A stretch of 17,108 nucleotides of DNA from an uncultured Georgenia sp. (lineage in GTDB: Bacteria; Actinomycetota; Actinomycetes; Actinomycetales; Actinomycetaceae): assembly GCF_937958535.1 (NCBI RefSeq), contig NZ_CALGNQ010000219.1:1-17108 (forward strand), in the 5' to 3' direction. The notes under the pieces were generated by a model that did no database searches, had not been told where the DNA came from, and saw only the letters and a list, made by a program, of their open reading frames with translations. The position numbers were made by a program, and so were the translations under genes. Shown here piece by piece: positions 13,341 to 17,108 of this stretch. Every line of letters begins with the position of its first letter. Positions within the stretch are counted from its first letter, which is position 1.

Positions 13341-14495
13341 TCACTCCTCGACGGGCCCGAGCAGCACGTTCGCCCACGCGTTGTGCACGGACTCGTCGTC
13401 GCTGGGGTGGAAGATCCCGGCGAGCACGTCGCGGTAGAGCCGGGAGAGCTCGCTGCGGTTGAAGTAGGACGCCCCGCCCGAGACCCGCACCGCCTTCTCC
13501 ACGACGTCCTTGGCGGCCTCGGTCGCGCGGGCCTTGACGGCGGACAGCTGCGGGAGCCACAGGTCGCCGCGGTCGGCGAGCTCGTCGACGTCGCGGGCGA
13601 TCTGGGCGAGCTGCGGGTAGATGCCGTCGAGCTGGATCGCGGCGTCGGCGAGCCGCCAGCGGATCGCCGGGTCGTGGGCGTAGGGGGCGCCGTCGTTCGC
13701 CAGCGACCGGCGCGTCCTCACCCGCTCGACGGCGACGTCGATCGCCCGCTGCGCGATCCCGACGTAGACGCTCGCGAGGAGGATCTCGAAGTTGGCGAAG
13801 ATCCCGAAGATGAACGGGTCCATCGTGGGACCGGGCGGGATGCGGCGCACGATCCGGTCGGCCGGTGCGTGGGCCCCGCGCAGCACCGTCGTGGAGGACT
13901 GGGAGGCCCGCATCCCCATGGCGTCCCAGTCGTCCTTGGGTTCCACGCCCCCGCCGTCACGGGTGACGAAGCCCCACACGTTGTGCGGGCCGTCGTCACC
14001 GCTGGTGTCGGTGCCGAAGGTGCCCAGCCGGGTCCAGGCCGGGGAGAGGGAGGTGAAGATCTTGGTGCCATGGAAGGAGTACCCGCCCTGGCCGTCGGGG
14101 ACGGCCTCGCTGGTGGAGCCGAAGAGGACGAGGTCGTTCCCGGCCTCGGAGACCCCGAAGGCGAACACCTCGCCGGCCGCGGCCTCCTCGAGGATGAAGT
14201 CGCAGGAGCTGTCGCCGTGCGCGCGCACCGTGCGGGCCACCCCCATCCACACGTGGTGCATGTTGACCGCCAGCGCCGTCGCGGGCGCAGCACCGGCGAG
14301 CCGCATCTGCTCCCGGGTCATCTGCTCGAGGGTGAGCCCGGCCCCGCCCAGCTCCGTGGGCACCATGGCCTTGAGGTAGCCGGCCGCCACGAGCTCGGCG
14401 AGGTCCTCGGTGAAGAAGGCGTTCTCGCGGTCGTAACCGGCCGCGCGGGCACGGATGCGGTCGAGGAGGTCGTCGGGCAGCAGCGTCGAGGTCAT
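13341..14495 (-). CDS. Acyl-CoA dehydrogenase-like flavoprotein
   Basis: 384 residues with the complete acyl-CoA dehydrogenase fold: N-terminal helical domain (1-110), middle beta domain with FGVSEAGND (113-121) and WDAMGMRASQSSTTVL (190-205), and C-terminal helical domain ending YRDVLAGIFHPSDDESVH. The fold binds FAD and, in most members, oxidises acyl-CoA thioesters. The usual catalytic Glu in a C-terminal YEG-type motif is not seen; HPSDDESVHNAW occupies that region. The protein could be a dehydrogenase with a differently placed base, or a flavin-dependent monooxygenase-like member (as in DszC/HsaA relatives). Start at 14495 with TACCCT 6 nt upstream and no ribosome binding site; 38 bp after sigJ on the same strand. 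Substrate unknown. Confidence 0.85.
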   Translation of the reverse strand: MTSTLLPDDLLDRIRARAAGYDRENAFFTEDLAELVAAGYLKAMVPTELGGAGLTLEQMTREQMRLAGAAPATALAVNMHHVWMGVARTVRAHGDSSCDFILEEAAAGEVFAFGVSEAGNDLVLFGSTSEAVPDGQGGYSFHGTKIFTSLSPAWTRLGTFGTDTSGDDGPHNVWGFVTRDGGGVEPKDDWDAMGMRASQSSTTVLRGAHAPADRIVRRIPPGPTMDPFIFGIFANFEILLASVYVGIAQRAIDVAVERVRTRRSLANDGAPYAHDPAIRWRLADAAIQLDGIYPQLAQIARDVDELADRGDLWLPQLSAVKARATEAAKDVVEKAVRVSGGASYFNRSELSRLYRDVLAGIFHPSDDESVHNAWANVLLGPVEE

Positions 14496-14507
14496 GTCCC
14501 GAGGGTA
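14496..14507 (-). promoter_or_regulatory. -10 box for the leaderless flavoprotein gene
   Basis: TACCCT (14507-14502 on the minus strand), 6 nt, ATG. It lies in the 38-bp gap after sigJ, so the gene has its own likely start of transcription. Confidence 0.45.
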
Positions 14508-14533
14508 GGCCGCCCCCGAGCACCACGCGGCGG

Positions 14534-15427
14534 TCAGCCCAGGCTCAGCGGTGCGGGGGCGGTCAGGGCACCGAGCTTGGCGGGGTTGCGCACGTAGTAG
14601 ATGCCCGCCACCCGCCTGCTCTCGACGTGGAGGGCGATGACGCCGTCGAGCTCGCCGTCGAGGTGGACGAGGAGCGCCGGGGCGGCGTTGACCAGCGCCG
14701 GCACCGTGGTGAAGACGCCCGGGAACTTGGCCAGCGTCCCGACGACGAACCGGGCCACCTTGTCGGCCCCGACGATGGGGCGCAGCGCCGCCTGCTTCAC
14801 CCCGCCGCCGTCGGCGATGTAGACGACGTCGGGGGCCAGGACGTCGAGCAGCGCCTGGACGTCGCCGCTCTCGACCACCCGGAGGAACGTCGCCACGACC
14901 TCCTGCGCCTCCGCCGGGTCGACCACCTCGCGGGGCCGGCGGGCGGCGACGTGTCTCCGGGCACGGGCGGCGATCTGCCGGACGGCGGCCGGGCTCTTGT
15001 CGACGGCGGCGGCGATCTCGGCGTGGTCGACGTCGAACACCTCGCGCAGGACGAAGACGGCGCGCTCGGTGGGGCTCAGCGTCTCGAGGACGAGCATGAG
15101 CGCGAGCGACACGCTCTCGGCGAGCTCGGCGTGCTCGGCCACGTCCGGGGAGGTGAGGAGCGGCTCGGGCAGCCAGGCCCCGACATATGCCTCGCGCCGG
15201 CGGCGCAGCGTGCGCAGCCGGTTGAGCGCCTGGCGGGTGGTGACCCGGACGAGATAGGCCCGGGCGTCGCGTACGCGGTCCGGGTCGACGGCCACCCAGC
15301 GCAGCCAGGTCTCCTGCAGGACGTCCTCCGCGTCCGCGGCGGAGCCGAGCATCTCGTAGGCGACGGTGAACAGCAGGTTGCGGTGGGCGACGAAGACCGC
15401 GGTCGCCTGCTCGGTGTGCCCGCCCAT
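14534..15427 (-). CDS. sigJ: ECF41-type RNA polymerase sigma factor (SigJ-like)
   Basis: 297 residues. Sigma region 2 (about 8-75; LLFTVAYEMLGSAADAEDVL, then QETWLRW) and region 4 (about 105-160; LETLSPTERAVFVLREVFDV, then DHAEIAAAVDKSPAAVRQI) are followed by a fused SnoaL-like domain (about 175-290), which in the ECF41 group replaces a separate anti-sigma factor and controls activity. Two ECF41 C-terminal signatures are present: DGGG (206-209) and NPAKL (281-285, a variant of NPDKL). ATG at 15427 with a GGAGG site; longer open frame upstream is not coding-like. It sits 91 bp after an oxidoreductase gene, the usual kind of ECF41 target. SigJ of M. tuberculosis affects peroxide resistance, which fits the nearby catalase. 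The inducing signal is unknown. Confidence 0.93.
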   Translation of the reverse strand: MGGHTEQATAVFVAHRNLLFTVAYEMLGSAADAEDVLQETWLRWVAVDPDRVRDARAYLVRVTTRQALNRLRTLRRRREAYVGAWLPEPLLTSPDVAEHAELAESVSLALMLVLETLSPTERAVFVLREVFDVDHAEIAAAVDKSPAAVRQIAARARRHVAARRPREVVDPAEAQEVVATFLRVVESGDVQALLDVLAPDVVYIADGGGVKQAALRPIVGADKVARFVVGTLAKFPGVFTTVPALVNAAPALLVHLDGELDGVIALHVESRRVAGIYYVRNPAKLGALTAPAPLSLG

Positions 15428-15436
15428 CTCCCCCTC

Positions 15437-15498
15437 CGTCCTCGCCGGCGGCTCTCTCCGCCCTCCGACGGCTGCTCCTGCGTCCTCGCCGACGGCTC
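15437..15498. repeat. Imperfect 18-bp direct repeat in the sigJ leader
   Basis: The 18-bp unit at 15437-15454 recurs at 15481-15498 with one mismatch (period 44 bp). A partial third copy lies between them. It is just upstream of the sigJ ribosome binding site. Confidence 0.4.
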
Positions 15499-15502
15499 CT
15501 CC

Positions 15503-15508
15503 ACCGTA
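15503..15508 (-). promoter_or_regulatory. Possible -10 box of sigJ
   Basis: TACGGT on the minus strand would start RNA near 15496, giving a leader of about 70 nt. No -35 or ECF41-type motif is seen beside it. sigJ may also be read through from the oxidoreductase gene. Confidence 0.25.
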
Positions 15509-15518
15509 GGCTGCCCGC

Positions 15519-16700
15519 TCACCGGGCGGGGACGGCCGGGGCGGCGTCGACGAGCGCGCGGCGACGCGGGTCGCGTGCCCACAGGTCGTGTCGGCCCGGC
15601 CGGCGTGCCTCGTGGGCGAGCTGCCACACGGTGCCTGCGCAGATGAGCTCCTTGATGCGGGCGCCCCCGCGGCCGCCCAGGTGGAGCCCGACGGCGGTGT
15701 CGTCACGTCGGGCGAGCTGGAGCAGGCCGGAGCGCCGCCCCAGGCTCAGGCACGTGCTGACGAAGGCGACCTCGACCGGGGCCGGCCGCTCGCCCGCGAG
15801 CCGGCTGAGGACGGTCTGCGCGGCCTGCGGGCCGAGCTGGACCGCGGCCTGGCAGCTCATCCGGTAGGGCAGTCCGGACTGCGCGGCGGCGTCACCGGTG
15901 GCGACGATGCGCGGGTCGTCCAGGCTGGTGAGCGTCTCGTCGGTGAGCAGCCGACCGGCGTCGTCGGTGCGCAGGCCGCTGCGGGCCGCCAGGTCGGGGA
16001 CGCCGAAGCCGGCCGTCCACACGGTCACCGCGCTGGTCAGCCGGCGACGGTCGGCGAGCGCCACCGCGTCGGGGGCGACGGAGGTGACGGTCGCGCCGGG
16101 GCCCTCCACGACCCGTACCCCGGCCGCGGCCAGGTGGCGGCGCAACGTGCGCCGGCCACGGGGGTGGAGGTAAGGGCCGAGCGTCTCACCGGCGACGAGC
16201 GTGACGGTGCGGCCGGCCTCGGCGAGCTCGGTGGCGGTCTCGATGCCGGTGGGTCCGCCGCCGACCACGGTCACCGGGGCGTCCGCAGGGGCGTCGTCGA
16301 GTGCGGCGCGCAGCCGCTGCGCCTGCTCCAGCCCGGCGAGGGGGTAGGCATGCTCCGCACCTCCGGGCACGCCGGGCGCGGCGCTGCGGCTGCCGACGGC
16401 GTAGACGAGGTAGTCGTAGGTCAGGGGCTCACCGGCGGCCAGGAAGAGGCGCCGCGCGTCGGGATCGATCCGGGTGACCGTGTCGACGACGAGCCGGACG
16501 CGACCGGCCAGCACCTCCCGGTAGTCGACGACGGCGTCGTCCGTGCCACCCACGAGCTGATGCAGCCTGATCCGCTCGACGAAGGTCGCCCGCGGGTTGA
16601 CCAGGGTGACGGCGACGTCGTCGCGCCGGGTGAGCCGGTTGGCGGCCATGACGCCGGCGTAGCCGCCGCCGATGACGACGATGTGGGTCGTGGTGGTCAT
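15519..16700 (-). CDS. FAD/NAD(P)-dependent oxidoreductase (NDH-2-like)
   Basis: 393 residues, a two-Rossmann pyridine-nucleotide disulfide oxidoreductase fold. FAD site VVIGGGYAGVMAANRL (8-23, GGGYAG), NAD(P) site VTVVGGGPTGIETATELAEAG-like segment (GGGPTG at 147-152), and the second FAD contact ATGDAAA (267-273). There is no redox-active CxxC, which speaks for an NADH:quinone- or ferredoxin-reductase-like enzyme rather than a disulfide reductase. No membrane helix is seen; the basic C-terminus could touch the membrane. ATG at 16700 with a GGGAGA site 6 nt upstream; the longer frame from 16733 starts in the leader. Oxidoreductases are among the known neighbours and targets of ECF41 sigma factors, and the promoter below supports control by SigJ. 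Confidence 0.88.
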   Translation of the reverse strand: MTTTTHIVVIGGGYAGVMAANRLTRRDDVAVTLVNPRATFVERIRLHQLVGGTDDAVVDYREVLAGRVRLVVDTVTRIDPDARRLFLAAGEPLTYDYLVYAVGSRSAAPGVPGGAEHAYPLAGLEQAQRLRAALDDAPADAPVTVVGGGPTGIETATELAEAGRTVTLVAGETLGPYLHPRGRRTLRRHLAAAGVRVVEGPGATVTSVAPDAVALADRRRLTSAVTVWTAGFGVPDLAARSGLRTDDAGRLLTDETLTSLDDPRIVATGDAAAQSGLPYRMSCQAAVQLGPQAAQTVLSRLAGERPAPVEVAFVSTCLSLGRRSGLLQLARRDDTAVGLHLGGRGGARIKELICAGTVWQLAHEARRPGRHDLWARDPRRRALVDAAPAVPAR

Positions 16701-16733
16701 GTGTCTCTCCCTGTCTCGAGTGCTCACCCCCAA

Positions 16734-16760
16734 GACACCGCGGGGTGCCGCGGTGTGCCA
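16734..16760 (-). promoter_or_regulatory. ECF41-like promoter with internal palindrome
   Basis: On the minus strand TGGCACA (16760-16754), 16 nt, TGTC (16737-16734). The published ECF41 consensus is TGTCACA with a CGTC -10 about 16 nt later, so each element has one mismatch. A perfect 9-bp inverted repeat (ACACCGCGG/CCGCGGTGT, 16735-16756) fills the spacer and may be an operator. It would start RNA about 27 nt before the oxidoreductase ATG. Confidence 0.45.
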
Positions 16761-16878
16761 GGCAGCCTCGGTCCGGCCCGACGCGACGGTGCTCCACAGG
16801 TCTCACCCGGGTGGTCTCGGTCCACCGATCGAGAGCCACTTTTCCCCGCCATCTCAACGAAATGTCGGTGCTCGCCGA

Positions 16879-16890
16879 TACCGTCGGGAC
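16879..16890 (+). promoter_or_regulatory. -10 box for the leaderless gene at 16891
   Basis: TACCGT (16879-16884), 6 nt, ATG. No ribosome binding site. The 178-bp gap back to the divergent oxidoreductase gene holds both promoters and no coding frame. Confidence 0.45.
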
Positions 16891-17108
16891 ATGGCCGAGC
16901 AGCACGACGTCGTCACCGCCACGGACGTGGCGGCGATGCGCCACGCGCTGCAGCGGCTCGACCCCACGGTGCCGGCAGACACCGCCGGCGGCAGCGTCAT
17001 CGCGGCGGGCACCGCCGGCGGCGGGGTCGGTGCCCCGGCGGCGGGCGCCACCACCGGCGGGGTCGGTGTCCCGGCGCCCGTCGCCGACCCCGCCCGCGGA
17101 GGGCACGG
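16891..17108 (+). CDS. Unknown protein with Gly/Ala-rich repeats, N-terminal part (runs off right edge)
   Basis: 72 codons are visible from the ATG at 16891. Residues 1-30 (MAEQHDVVTATDVAAMRHAL, then QRLDPTVPAD) look like a short amphipathic helical segment. Residues 31-64 are a Gly/Ala/Val/Pro/Thr-rich stretch made of imperfect 12-residue repeats (GTAGGGVGAPAA, GATTGGVGVPAP). The repeats are also clear in the DNA as a 36-bp period. This is probably a flexible linker before a domain that lies outside the window. No signal peptide. Function not recognised. It is divergent from the oxidoreductase gene. Confidence 0.6.
   Translation, partial: MAEQHDVVTATDVAAMRHALQRLDPTVPADTAGGSVIAAGTAGGGVGAPAAGATTGGVGVPAPVADPARGGH
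17019..17076 (+). repeat. 36-bp-period tandem repeat inside the right-edge gene
   Basis: A 22-bp block at 17019-17040 recurs at 17055-17076 with a single difference (C to T). The period of 36 bp keeps the reading frame and encodes 12 residues. Such repeats can change copy number by slippage. Confidence 0.55.

Noticed and set aside
15428..15706. Longer start for sigJ at 15706
   Set aside because: It would overlap the oxidoreductase gene by nearly 190 bp and add non-family sequence; the ATG at 15427 has a GGAGG site.
1..17108. CRISPR arrays, insertion sequences, phage genes, tRNA or rRNA
   Set aside because: I saw no regularly spaced identical repeats, no transposase or integrase motifs and no tRNA-like cloverleaf. 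The breakpoint at 5086 also has no terminal repeats that I can see.

Overview
The window is very GC-rich, almost all coding codons end in G or C, and several genes start with GTG. The radA-disA-mutY core, the short ArgA and the many apparently leaderless genes point to a high-GC actinobacterium. Order Micrococcales (a Cellulomonas/Georgenia-like lineage) is my best guess; this is inference, not a database result.

Left part (1-5086, all minus strand): the N-terminus of a secreted ThuA-domain protein, a 412-bp gene-free stretch full of inverted repeats, a secreted WxL-like beta-sandwich protein with a long structured leader, then the arabinose genes araA and araD and one CUT2-type sugar permease. 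The arabinose block stops abruptly at about 5086. The plus-strand DNA that follows begins inside an aldose 1-epimerase gene, of which only the last ~77 codons remain. This looks like a rearrangement breakpoint that removed the rest of the transporter, araB (if it was there) and the front of the epimerase.

Middle (5370-10665): a genome-maintenance block. It holds radA and disA (DNA-branch processing and c-di-AMP synthesis), a membrane-anchored four-cysteine protein, mutY, a four-helix membrane protein and argA.

Right part (10760-17108): an oxidative-stress block. A Fur-family regulator and a clade-3 catalase read rightwards into a 17-bp stem terminator. Facing them is a minus-strand series: an FAD/NAD(P) oxidoreductase, an ECF41 (SigJ-type) sigma factor, an acyl-CoA-dehydrogenase-like flavoprotein and a small ankyrin-repeat protein. 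The oxidoreductase has a near-match to the ECF41 promoter, with a perfect palindrome between its two elements. A partial gene with a 12-residue Gly/Ala-rich repeat runs off the right edge.

A recurring feature is a -10-like hexamer (mostly TANNNT) placed exactly 6 nt before the start codon and without a good Shine-Dalgarno sequence. This is seen at seven genes (7950-8576, 9629, argA, furA, the ankyrin gene, the flavoprotein gene and the right-edge gene), with a weaker case at mutY. These are probably leaderless transcripts. radA, disA, katA, sigJ, araA, araD, the oxidoreductase and the two left-hand secreted-protein genes instead have recognisable ribosome binding sites.
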